Assembly: GCA_020850375.1 (NCBI GenBank)
Contig: JADZET010000431.1
Coordinates: forward strand, 1 to 6,690
Reading direction: 5' to 3'
DNA from: Phycisphaeraceae bacterium
Lineage (GTDB): Bacteria; Planctomycetota; Phycisphaerae; Phycisphaerales; Phycisphaeraceae
DNA length: 6,690 bases
Shown: one piece after another, positions 1 through 5,838 of the stretch
How the letters are laid out: every line of letters begins with the position of its first letter
How positions within the stretch are numbered: position 1 is the stretch's first letter
Notes under the pieces: generated by a model
What the model saw: only the letters and a program-made list of their open reading frames with translations
Databases searched by the model: none
Told to the model about the DNA's origin: nothing
Position numbers and translations under genes: made by a program

Positions 1-167
1 ACCAGCCACGAAGCATCGCTGGCGGCAGGCATTTCTGCCCCTTGCAGCGGCCGATGTCGCACTGTTTGATGTCAATCTGGGATATCCATCCGTGGCATTC
101 CTGATCATTTCGAAGCTGATTTAACGAGCTTCTAACTATGCTTTAACCTACTGGTGATTCCATCTTT

Positions 168-225
168 CCGTGCACGGGTATAGTTACACGTGTGCTTGGC
201 GATCGTTTTGAAGTAGTTTCGATCG
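168..225. promoter_or_regulatory. Cluster of four short perfect palindromes, possible operator region
   Basis: Four self-complementary sites lie within 58 bp: CCGTGCACGG (168-177), ACACGTGT (186-193), and CGATCG at both 200-205 and 220-225. The last two sit in the repeated octamer CGATCGTT, exactly 20 bp apart (about two helical turns). A -10-like TATAGT (179-184) lies between the first two. This spacing would suit a dimeric regulator acting on the PEP-CTERM gene, but that role is inferred; short palindromes also arise by chance. Confidence 0.3.
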
Positions 226-373
226 TTGCTTTTCGGGTTTTGGCGTCTCATGCAGACCTGTCGTCGCGTCACTCTTGAGGATCGATTCGAAGGCCAATAC
301 CGCGACAAGGTTATCAACGATGCGTGTTCGCGCAACTTGTTTTTGGTTTTCTGGATTTTCACACCTCTAAGGG

Positions 374-379
374 AAGGAG
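374..379 (+). promoter_or_regulatory. Shine-Dalgarno site of the PEP-CTERM gene
   Basis: AAGGAG lies 7 nt before the ATG at 387. It decides the start: the frame is open back to a GTG at 324, but that start lacks such a site and would put 21 extra residues in front of a canonical signal peptide. Confidence 0.8.
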
Positions 380-386
380 AATCAGC

Positions 387-1571
387 ATGAAGTCGGTTTA
401 CACGTTTGGCCTTTTGGCCTTGGTCGTGGCGGCGACGCCGGTGCTGGCGTCGGTGCCGTTCCCCGCTGGTGACAACATCGCCCTGAAGAACTCCAAGCGC
501 GTCCTGCGTCCTGTCGTTCAGGACTATCGGATCGCCTGGGGCGACTTCGCTTTTGCCGACATCAACAACACCTGGGTCGTGGGTCACATCAACCTCTACA
601 ACACTCAGGACAATAGCCTTTTGGTGCTCGGCAAGGCTGGCGGCTCGCCCGCCGGCGCCGTCGTCGCGGATGAGCTCGCCTGGGTCGCCGGCTGGGCCCC
701 CTGGACTCCGCAGATCGGCTTCGAGGGCGATTACATCGGCTACAACGAGCCGATCACCAACGGCGGCATCGTGTACCAGATCAGCACGGGCACTTTCACC
801 CACATGGACAACCCGGGTGAGCAGTGGCACTTCGCTGACGTCAACGCCAACGGCATCCTGGCCATCCAGGACTGGGATCCTTTCGCGACCGTCAACGTCA
901 TCGACCCCGGCACGTTCGACGGGAGCGACGGCTCGATGGTCTTCCGCAGCGCCAACGCCAGCACCGAGTTCGGCACCGCCCCGCGCATGAGCGGCGACAC
1001 CGTGGCCTACAACGACGACACGGCCTCGGACTACCGCCGCACCATGTACGACATCGGCACCAACACCGAGTCGGTCATCTGGACGTCCCCCAAGGCCAAC
1101 GACCTCTATCCCCAGAAGATTCAGGTCGACAGCACCGGCAACAAGCTCGTCCTGGCCGTCCGTGACGAGGCCTCCGACGACGGCTTCGGCGGCAAGCTCA
1201 CTCAGGTCATCGTCTACGACGTGACCGCGGGCACCTGGTCCACGCTGCTGAACTTCGAGGAGGGCGACGAAGAGCCCATGCTCGACGGCGACTACCTCGT
1301 CTGGCAGCGCAAGGTCGGCGTCGGCAACAATGACATCTTCGGCATGTACATCCCCAGCGGCCAGGTCTTCCACATCGCCCAGGGCGCCGCCAACGCCCAG
1401 TACCCCTGGGTCGACGGCGACACCGGCCTGGTGGCCTGGATCGAGCCCGACGGCAGCGGTGAGGACTACGCCTTCGACGTGCACTACACCTTCCTGCCCG
1501 CGTACGTTCCCGAGCCCGCCAGCCTCGGCCTGCTCGCCCTCGGCGGTCTGGCCCTGCTGCGCCGCCGGTAA
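387..1571 (+). CDS. Secreted beta-propeller-like protein with PEP-CTERM sorting signal
   Basis: This gene encodes 394 residues exported to the envelope or surface; the specific function is unknown. Residues 1-21 form a Sec signal peptide: Lys at position 2, a hydrophobic core, and a likely cut after V-L-A21. The body is rich in Trp, Asp, Gly and Asn, and repeats the pattern of a hydrophobic VAW/YNE/LVW strand followed by an I-Y-D or V-Y-D strand and a turn (for example GDYLVWQRK, DGDTGLVAWIEPDG). That pattern resembles TolB-like or YVTN-like beta-propeller blades, although I cannot count the blades reliably. The C-terminus is a PEP-CTERM signal: VPEP at 374-377, a Leu/Gly/Ala helix, and RRR as the last three residues. 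In this family the tail is recognised and cut by an exosortase during export. The start is set by AAGGAG at 374-379. A terminator follows 39 bp after the stop, and the minus-strand neighbour shares no operon with it, so the gene is probably monocistronic. No catalytic residues are recognisable. Confidence 0.9.
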   Translation: MKSVYTFGLLALVVAATPVLASVPFPAGDNIALKNSKRVLRPVVQDYRIAWGDFAFADINNTWVVGHINLYNTQDNSLLVLGKAGGSPAGAVVADELAWVAGWAPWTPQIGFEGDYIGYNEPITNGGIVYQISTGTFTHMDNPGEQWHFADVNANGILAIQDWDPFATVNVIDPGTFDGSDGSMVFRSANASTEFGTAPRMSGDTVAYNDDTASDYRRTMYDIGTNTESVIWTSPKANDLYPQKIQVDSTGNKLVLAVRDEASDDGFGGKLTQVIVYDVTAGTWSTLLNFEEGDEEPMLDGDYLVWQRKVGVGNNDIFGMYIPSGQVFHIAQGAANAQYPWVDGDTGLVAWIEPDGSGEDYAFDVHYTFLPAYVPEPASLGLLALGGLALLRRR

Positions 1572-1610
1572 GTCTCGACATCCTAATCCGAGGATGCTCT
1601 CGATCCCGAC

Positions 1611-1643
1611 GCGGCTGGAGGTTAAACCCTTCAGCCGCTTTTT
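1611..1643 (+). terminator. Intrinsic (Rho-independent) terminator of the PEP-CTERM gene
   Basis: The left arm 1611-1621 pairs with 1628-1638 as an 11-bp stem (one G-T wobble, at 1618/1631) around a 6-nt loop. A run of five T follows at 1639-1643. The T tract lies only on the plus-strand side, so it serves the PEP-CTERM gene. The minus-strand purN gene ends at 1655, just before the hairpin, so the same stem could weakly stop its transcripts, but no T run follows in that direction. Confidence 0.85.
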
Positions 1644-1654
1644 CATGCCGCCGC

Positions 1655-2296
1655 TCAGCGATCGGCCCATTCCGCCGCAAGCTTGCGGATCGCCTGCGGG
1701 TACGCAATGCACTCCTGCTCGAACACCCGCGCCGCCAGCGTGTCCGCCGTGTCCCCCGGCAGCACAGGACACGTTCGCTGCACGATGATCGCCCCCGTGT
1801 CATAGGTCTGGTCGCAGTAGTGCACCGTGCAGCCGGACTCCTTGCAGCCGGCCGCGAGGACCGCCTCGTGCACGTGATGCCCGAACATCCCCGGCCCTCC
1901 GAACCGCGGCAGCAGCGCCGGATGGATGTTGATCACCCGCCCGGCAAAGTCGTCGGGGATCACCAAAAGACTCAGGAACCCCGCCAGACACACCAGCTCC
2001 GCCCCTGATTGCCGGACGATCGGCCAGACCCCATCCGAGAACGCGTCAGGCCCCCGCCCCCGCCCCCGGAAGCTCGTCCGCTCGACCACGTGCACGGCCA
2101 GGCCGCGTTGCCGCGCCCGCTCCACGCCCGCCGCATCCCCGCGCGAACTGATCACGCAGACGATCTCAGCCGCCAGTTCCCCCGCCTCGATCTGCTCCGC
2201 CAGGTTGATGAGGGTGCGCCCCCCACCGCTGATCAGCACCGCCAGCCGCAGCGGCCGGGTCGATGAAGCCTTCGATGCGTCGCCGGTTTTCGCCAT
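1655..2296 (-). CDS. purN: Phosphoribosylglycinamide formyltransferase (GAR transformylase)
   Basis: The cytosolic enzyme transfers the formyl group of 10-formyltetrahydrofolate to GAR, giving FGAR, the third step of purine synthesis. The product is 213 residues, normal for PurN. The fold starts with RLAVLISGGGRTLINL (residues 17-32), the phosphate-binding loop in a GGGRT form instead of the common GNGSNL. The active-site block NIHPALLP gives Asn123 and His125, and Asp166 in YDTGA matches the third catalytic residue (N106, H108 and D144 in E. coli). A hexanucleotide repeat codes for RGRGRG at about residues 77-82, probably in a surface loop. I chose the ATG at 2296. A GTG at 2332 would add 12 residues that do not resemble PurN and would overlap the gluQRS start. 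No Shine-Dalgarno is visible, so a leaderless transcript is possible. The gene diverges from gluQRS. Confidence 0.92.
   Translation of the reverse strand: MAKTGDASKASSTRPLRLAVLISGGGRTLINLAEQIEAGELAAEIVCVISSRGDAAGVERARQRGLAVHVVERTSFRGRGRGPDAFSDGVWPIVRQSGAELVCLAGFLSLLVIPDDFAGRVINIHPALLPRFGGPGMFGHHVHEAVLAAGCKESGCTVHYCDQTYDTGAIIVQRTCPVLPGDTADTLAARVFEQECIAYPQAIRKLAAEWADR
2051..2068. repeat. (CCCCCG)x3 microsatellite inside purN
   Basis: Three perfect hexamers lie in tandem. On the coding (minus) strand they read as CGG GGG codons, giving Arg-Gly three times. Gain or loss of a unit would change the protein by two residues without breaking the frame. The coding strand carries three G5 runs, one short of a classical G-quadruplex. 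Confidence 0.8.
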
Positions 2297-2303
2297 GATG
2301 CGG

Positions 2304-2312
2304 GTACGATAC
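2304..2312. promoter_or_regulatory. Candidate shared divergent promoter core between purN and gluQRS
   Basis: The start codons of the two divergent genes are only 23 bp apart and neither has a Shine-Dalgarno. In the middle is GTACGATAC. On the plus strand TACGAT (2305-2310) fits TANNNT and ends 9 nt before the gluQRS ATG. On the minus strand TATCGT (2311-2306) fits TANNNT and ends 9 nt before the purN ATG. This symmetry suggests overlapping -10 boxes for leaderless or near-leaderless mRNAs. It is inferred from the sequence alone. Confidence 0.4.
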
Positions 2313-2319
2313 TCGCACG

Positions 2320-3285
2320 ATGCCCGGCTCACCAGAACGACCCGCCGTGACGCGCCTGGCCCCCTCGCCCACCGGGGCGCTGCACCTGGGCAATGCCCGC
2401 ACGTTCGTCCTGAACTGGCTCCTGGCTCGCCGACGCGGCTGGCGCGTCATCCTCCGCATCGAGGACCTGGACACTCCCCGCACCAAGCGAGGGGCCGACC
2501 AGCAGGCCCTCAACGACCTGCGCTGGTTAGGCTTCGACTGGGATGAGGGCCCCTACCGCCAGGCCCACGATCTGACCCCCTACCACGCCGCCCTGGCCGA
2601 GCTCGCCCGCCAGGGACGCGTCTACCCGTGCACCTGCTCCCGCCGAGAGATCGAGCTCGCCCAGTCCGCCCCCCACGAGGGCGACGCCGAGCCGCGCTAC
2701 CCCGGTGTCTGCCGCCCGAAAGACACCTCAACCATCGCCTGGTCGCCCCGGGACGCCACCGCCTGGCGTGTCATCGTCCCCGACGAGCCCGTCACTTTCA
2801 CCGACGAGCTCCGAGGCCCTCAGTCGATCAACGTCCAGGCCAGTGTCGGCGACTTTCTCGTCGCCACCAAGGCCCAACTCCCTTCTTACCAGCTCGCCGT
2901 CGTCGTCGACGATGCCCGCCAGGGCGTCACCGACGTCGTGCGCGGCAACGACCTGCTGGACTCCACCGCCCGCCAGATCTGGCTCCACCGCTGGCTCACC
3001 GGCACGGACGGCCCGCGCTGGTGGCACCTCCCGCTCGTCCGCGGCCAGGACGGTCGCCGCCTGGCCAAGCGCCACGGCGACACGCGCCTGGCGACCTATC
3101 GCCGGCTCGGGGTCCCCGTCCAGCGCGTCCTGGGCCTGATCGCCTTCTGGTCCGGGTTGAGCAAACATCGCGAGCCCCGCACGCTCGACGACCTGCTGGC
3201 CAACTTCGACATTGCTTCCCTTCCCAGGGCGGGCGAAGATGTCATCTTCACCCCGGAGGATCACGCATGGCTACTCGATCGATAA
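2320..3285 (+). CDS. gluQ: Glutamyl-queuosine tRNA(Asp) synthetase
   Basis: GluQRS (YadB type) is a truncated paralogue of glutamyl-tRNA synthetase. It activates glutamate and attaches it to the queuosine base at position 34 of tRNA(Asp), not to the 3' end. The 321-residue product is the catalytic domain only; the anticodon-binding domain of true GluRS is absent. Visible motifs are APSPTGALHLGN with the HIGH-type signature at residues 22-25, RIEDLDTPR at 46-54, and LAKRH at 248-252 in place of KMSKS. A zinc site is formed by Cys104, Cys106, Tyr127 and Cys131, typical of this family. The ATG at 2320 puts the first motif at the usual distance from the N-terminus. It has no Shine-Dalgarno and lies about 9 nt after a -10-like box. 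The gene's 3' end overlaps the next gene by 19 nt. The C-terminal 20-30 residues (ending HAWLLDR) resemble no motif I know. Confidence 0.93.
   Translation: MPGSPERPAVTRLAPSPTGALHLGNARTFVLNWLLARRRGWRVILRIEDLDTPRTKRGADQQALNDLRWLGFDWDEGPYRQAHDLTPYHAALAELARQGRVYPCTCSRREIELAQSAPHEGDAEPRYPGVCRPKDTSTIAWSPRDATAWRVIVPDEPVTFTDELRGPQSINVQASVGDFLVATKAQLPSYQLAVVVDDARQGVTDVVRGNDLLDSTARQIWLHRWLTGTDGPRWWHLPLVRGQDGRRLAKRHGDTRLATYRRLGVPVQRVLGLIAFWSGLSKHREPRTLDDLLANFDIASLPRAGEDVIFTPEDHAWLLDR
3255..3260 (+). promoter_or_regulatory. Shine-Dalgarno of the DUF192 gene, inside gluQ
   Basis: GGAGGA lies 6 nt before the ATG at 3267 and is read as codons in the end of gluQ. It supports translational coupling and fixes the start; frames extending further upstream are only shadows of gluQ. 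Confidence 0.85.
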
Positions 3286-3773
3286 TCCGCTGTCACCCCC
3301 CCACCGCCATCGTTTTGCTCGCGGCCTGCCTCCTCGCCGCCTGCTCCCGCACCGCCGCGCCGACCACGCAGCCGAGCGCCATCAAAGCCACGATCGCCGG
3401 CCAGCCGTTCACCCTCGAGCTCGCCCTCGATGACGCCGCACATTATCGGGGCCTGAGCGGTCGCTCCCACCTCGCCCCCGACGCCGGCATGCTCTTTGTT
3501 TTCGCCTACCCGCGCGAACTGAACTTCGTGATGCGCGACTGCCTGGTCCCCATCGACGTGATCTTTCTCAGCCCCGCGGGCCGGATCATCGAGATGCACG
3601 CCATGGTCGTCGAGCCGCCCGGCACGCCGGAGCTGCAACTGACGCGGTATCCAAGCCGTTGGCCCGCCCAATACGCCCTGGAGCTGCCCGGCGGCAGCAT
3701 CGAGCGTCTTGATCTCAAACCCGGCCAAAAGCTCGATTTACCTCTCGATTCCCTCAAGCCTCTTTCACCCTGA
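3267..3773 (+). CDS. DUF192 family lipoprotein
   Basis: The gene encodes 168 residues. The N-terminus is a lipoprotein signal peptide: basic residues, the hydrophobic stretch AIVLLAACLLAAC, and a lipobox L-A-A-C with Cys26 as the likely lipidated residue (a second possible box ends at Cys21). A short Thr/Ala/Pro linker leads into a DUF192 domain at about residues 38-165. The family hallmarks are YRGLSGRSHL, GMLFVF (74-79), an FVMRD..VPIDVIFL block around Met89 to Asp97, and a C-terminal ALELPGGSIERLDLKPGQ. DUF192 proteins are small, single-domain and often exported; their biochemical role is not established, so I assign none. The start overlaps gluQ by 19 nt with a strong Shine-Dalgarno, so the two genes are co-transcribed. 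The usual family Trp-Met-Lys segment reads Val-Met-Arg here, a mild deviation. Confidence 0.9.
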   Translation: MATRSIIRCHPPTAIVLLAACLLAACSRTAAPTTQPSAIKATIAGQPFTLELALDDAAHYRGLSGRSHLAPDAGMLFVFAYPRELNFVMRDCLVPIDVIFLSPAGRIIEMHAMVVEPPGTPELQLTRYPSRWPAQYALELPGGSIERLDLKPGQKLDLPLDSLKPLSP

Positions 3774-3835
3774 CCCGATGATGGTTCCAGGTCGATCCCC
3801 GCGCCACAAGCGCCTCGCCCCTGGACCGTCATCGC

Positions 3836-5107
3836 ATGCCCGCACCCGCCCTGAGCCTGATCGGTTCCTCGCCCGCCGCCCTGGAGCAGCCCTTCGTGCG
3901 CCAGGCCATGGACGCGTGGGGCCAGCAGGGTGATCGCCCCCCCATCGCCCCGATGAGCATTGCTGACATGCTCGCCCACCCTCAGTGGCTCAAGCAGACC
4001 GTCGGCCTGTGGATCGTCGTCCAGGCGGGCGACACGACGGATCAACTCGACGACCTGCTCGCCCTGATCGAAGAAAAGCGACTTCCGGGGGTGCTCTCTG
4101 AACCGGATGAAAAACGCCCTCCCGGCAGCGTCAGCGCCGAAGGCCTTCTCGTCGCCCCCCCCACCGCCGCGCCCGAGTGCCTCGTCGCGCTCCTGAGGGC
4201 GGCGTGCGTCCAGACCACAACGGTTCGTTCGTTGACCTCCGAGCTGAACCTCGCCCTGGCCAACCAGGCCGGCGCCTGCCGGCAGGTCCAGGCCATGGAC
4301 GAGGAGATGCGCCTCGCCGCCCAGCTCCAACGCGAACTCCTCCCTGCCAAGCTCCCTGAGCTTCCGGGGGTCTCCTTCGCGGCCCTCTTCCGGCCGGCCA
4401 CCTACGTCAGCGGCGACGTCTACGACGTCCGCGATCTCGGTCACGGCCGCGTGGGCCTGTTCCTCGGCGATGCTGTGGGACATGGCGTGCCGGCCGCGAT
4501 GATGACCGTCTTCCTCCTCGAAGCCCTGCGTTCAGCCACCAGCCTAGCCGAGGCCACGCCCGGTCAGGTCCTGTCGTGGATCAACCTCCAGATGATCCGC
4601 CAGCAGACAGGCACGGTCCGCACCGCCACGGCCGTCTACGGCATCCTCGACACCGAGAAACGCACCCTCCACATCGCCCGCGCCGGCCACCCCGCCCCTC
4701 TGATCCTGCGTGCCGACGGCCAGACCGAGCTCCTCGAGCCCCAGGGCAGCCTCCTGGGCGTCTTCCACGAGACCAGCTTCGAGGAGCAGACCGTGCAACT
4801 CGCCCCCGGCGATCGCCTCTTGATCTACAGCGACGGCTTCGAGCTCGCCTTCCCCAAGATCGACGCCGCCGACGGCCGCAAGAAGGTCTTCAACCCCGAC
4901 TTCGCCCGCCAGTTTCAGCACCTGGCCAAGGGTCCCATGAACGAGGCCCTCGAACTCCTCGCCGGCAACCTCGACCAGCAGATCGGCTCCCTCCACCAGA
5001 TCGACGACCTGACCGCCCTGATGATGGCCGTCGAGGCGCATTCTCCTGAGAGTGCGCAGAGCTCACCCAACCAGACCACACGCGATCTGGCCTCCGCAAA
5101 ATCCTAA
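3836..5107 (+). CDS. PP2C-type serine phosphatase of the SpoIIE/RsbU family
   Basis: This 423-residue cytosolic protein is a metal-dependent Ser/Thr phosphatase of the kind that dephosphorylates anti-anti-sigma-like (STAS) proteins in partner-switching pathways. The catalytic domain spans about residues 175-398. Metal and active-site motifs are complete: SGDVYD (Asp194), GDAVGHG (Asp212), AGHPAP (283-288), YSDGFE (Asp333) and DDLTA (Asp390/Asp391). It is preceded by a helical segment (about 128-172) ending in LQRELLP, the signalling linker common before this domain. Residues 1-125 are an unassigned domain with alternating strands and helices (GLWIVVQAGD, LLALIEEKR, GLLVAPPT); it may be a degenerate receiver without an obvious phospho-acceptor. 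The C-terminal 25 residues look disordered. No transmembrane segment is seen. The ATG at 3836 is the first in its frame after a stop at 3779; no clear Shine-Dalgarno precedes it. The 62-bp gap after the DUF192 gene, with no terminator seen, suggests one operon. Confidence 0.88.
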   Translation: MPAPALSLIGSSPAALEQPFVRQAMDAWGQQGDRPPIAPMSIADMLAHPQWLKQTVGLWIVVQAGDTTDQLDDLLALIEEKRLPGVLSEPDEKRPPGSVSAEGLLVAPPTAAPECLVALLRAACVQTTTVRSLTSELNLALANQAGACRQVQAMDEEMRLAAQLQRELLPAKLPELPGVSFAALFRPATYVSGDVYDVRDLGHGRVGLFLGDAVGHGVPAAMMTVFLLEALRSATSLAEATPGQVLSWINLQMIRQQTGTVRTATAVYGILDTEKRTLHIARAGHPAPLILRADGQTELLEPQGSLLGVFHETSFEEQTVQLAPGDRLLIYSDGFELAFPKIDAADGRKKVFNPDFARQFQHLAKGPMNEALELLAGNLDQQIGSLHQIDDLTALMMAVEAHSPESAQSSPNQTTRDLASAKS

Positions 5108-5122
5108 CCCACCCTTGTCTTG

Positions 5123-5149
5123 CTCCGTGCCCTCCGTGCTCTCCGTGGT
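5123..5149. repeat. 9-bp tandem repeat, CTCCGTGNN x3
   Basis: CTCCGTG occurs at 5123, 5132 and 5141 with an exact 9-bp period. On the minus strand it reads TTTCACCACGGAG, AGCACGGAG, GGCACGGAG. This matches a dispersed CACGGAG-type intergenic repeat that I recall from planctomycete and verrucomicrobial genomes, where it yields spurious TEGTE-like or HGEHGGH-like peptides. It lies in the 56-bp gap between two convergent genes, so it is non-coding. Confidence 0.75.
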
Positions 5150-5173
5150 GAAATCCGAAAGGATCACGCCACG
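5144..5173. other. Hairpin at the convergent junction, overlapping the ribE stop
   Basis: ATCC (5153-5156) pairs with GGAT (5161-5164) around a GAAA loop. The stem continues with GTG/CAC (5148-5150 with 5165-5167) after a 2-nt AA bulge, and with CGTG/CACG (5144-5147 with 5170-5173) after a 2-nt GC bulge. That makes 11 base pairs in all. Neither strand has a T run after it, so it is not a classical terminator; it might define 3' ends or protect them. It shares its left arm with the third CTCCGTG unit. Confidence 0.4.
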
Positions 5174-5838
5174 AAGCCGGCATCGCGCAGTTTCTGGAGT
5201 GTGAGTCCGGGCTTCGCCCCCCCCGGCTCCTCCAGCACGCGCTGAAGCCAGCTCACGATCGTCTTGGCGATCATGTCCGCCTCGAGGTTCACCGGGTCGC
5301 CCACCTTCGCCTGTCCCAGCGTCGTCAAGCGCAGCGTCGTGGGGATCAACGCCACCTCGATCTCTGCCTTGCTCACCGCCGCGAGCGTCAGGCTTACCCC
5401 GTCGATCCCCACCGACCCCTTGGGCGTCATGTAGGACATCAGGTGCGCCGGCGGCTCGACGGTGACGCGCCACTCCTCCGGCTGCGCGATCACCCGCGTA
5501 ATCCTCCCCACACCGTCGACGTGCCCCTGCACGAAATGCCCGCCGATGGGCGTGCTGGGCGTCAGCGACGTCTCGATGTTGACCGCGTCCCCGACCTTCA
5601 AGCTTCCCAGCCGCGTCTTGTCCAGCGTCTCCTTGATGACGTCGAAGCCCAACATGCCGGGCTTCTCACCGGCCGACGGCGCCAGCGTCAGACAGCACCC
5701 GCTGACGCAAACGCTATCCCCGGCCCCCGGAAGGGGATTGAAAACCAGCCCCGCCGGGTCGATGACCAGACGCACCCCGCCGGCCGTGGGTTTCAGGTCC
5801 GCCACGCGTCCTTTGCCGATAACAATGCCTGCAAACAT
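5164..5838 (-). CDS. ribE: Riboflavin synthase, alpha chain
   Basis: The enzyme dismutates two molecules of 6,7-dimethyl-8-ribityllumazine into riboflavin and a pyrimidinedione, the last step of riboflavin synthesis; it normally works as a cytosolic trimer. The 224 residues contain the two homologous lumazine-binding barrels, about 1-96 and 97-195. The first opens with MFAGIV (family form MFTGIV), followed by GCCLTL (47-52) and FDVIKETL (65-72). The hinge carries the hallmark GGHFVQGHVDG (99-109), and the second barrel has the matching GVSLTL. A C-terminal tail of about 30 residues (ending LQKLRDAGFVA) is slightly longer than usual. The ATG at 5838 gives the canonical N-terminus, so the 27 extra upstream residues of the open frame are not used. 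No strong Shine-Dalgarno and no FMN riboswitch are visible upstream. No other rib genes are adjacent, so the gene stands alone, divergent from aspS. The symbol ribE is used for this enzyme; some genomes call it ribC. Confidence 0.93.
   Translation of the reverse strand: MFAGIVIGKGRVADLKPTAGGVRLVIDPAGLVFNPLPGAGDSVCVSGCCLTLAPSAGEKPGMLGFDVIKETLDKTRLGSLKVGDAVNIETSLTPSTPIGGHFVQGHVDGVGRITRVIAQPEEWRVTVEPPAHLMSYMTPKGSVGIDGVSLTLAAVSKAEIEVALIPTTLRLTTLGQAKVGDPVNLEADMIAKTIVSWLQRVLEEPGGAKPGLTLQKLRDAGFVA

Larger units (their letters stand above)
1..386. other. AT-richer stretch without a supported gene (long leader of the PEP-CTERM gene)
   Basis: This stretch is clearly lower in GC than the rest of the window and has no complete gene I can support. 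On the plus strand, one frame is open from the left edge to a TAA at 122-124 (about 40 codons, ending ...FLIISKLI); it could be the tail of an upstream gene, but I do not recognise it. On the minus strand, a cysteine-containing frame runs off the left edge but has no ATG, GTG or TTG between its upstream stop and the Cys region. From 125 to 386 I see only possible regulatory DNA: short palindromes at 168-225, a -10-like TATAGT at 179-184 without a convincing -35 box, and a Shine-Dalgarno at 374-379. The 5' leader of the next gene may therefore be long. Foreign origin of the AT-rich part is possible but unproven. Confidence 0.5.

Noticed and set aside
324..386. GTG start adding 21 residues to the PEP-CTERM protein
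   Set aside because: It lacks a ribosome binding site and would bury the signal peptide; the ATG at 387 has AAGGAG at the right distance.
132..1772. 546-codon minus-strand open frame opposite the PEP-CTERM gene
   Set aside because: It mirrors the high-GC plus-strand gene, is extreme in Val/Gly/Asp/Ala, begins inside purN, crosses the terminator hairpin and shows no domain motif. The plus strand has a signal peptide, a Shine-Dalgarno and a sorting tail.
2297..2332. Longer purN from a GTG at 2332
   Set aside because: The 12 extra residues do not resemble PurN and would overlap the gluQ start. It cannot be fully excluded, since neither start has a Shine-Dalgarno.
3506..4483. 325-codon minus-strand frame across the DUF192 and phosphatase genes
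   Set aside because: It is antisense to two genes with clear family motifs and has a low-complexity Gly/Arg/Glu composition typical of a GC-driven shadow.
4544..5041. 165-codon minus-strand frame opposite the phosphatase domain
   Set aside because: It is a shadow of the conserved phosphatase motifs, with repetitive Val/Gly/Glu/Leu composition and no start signal.
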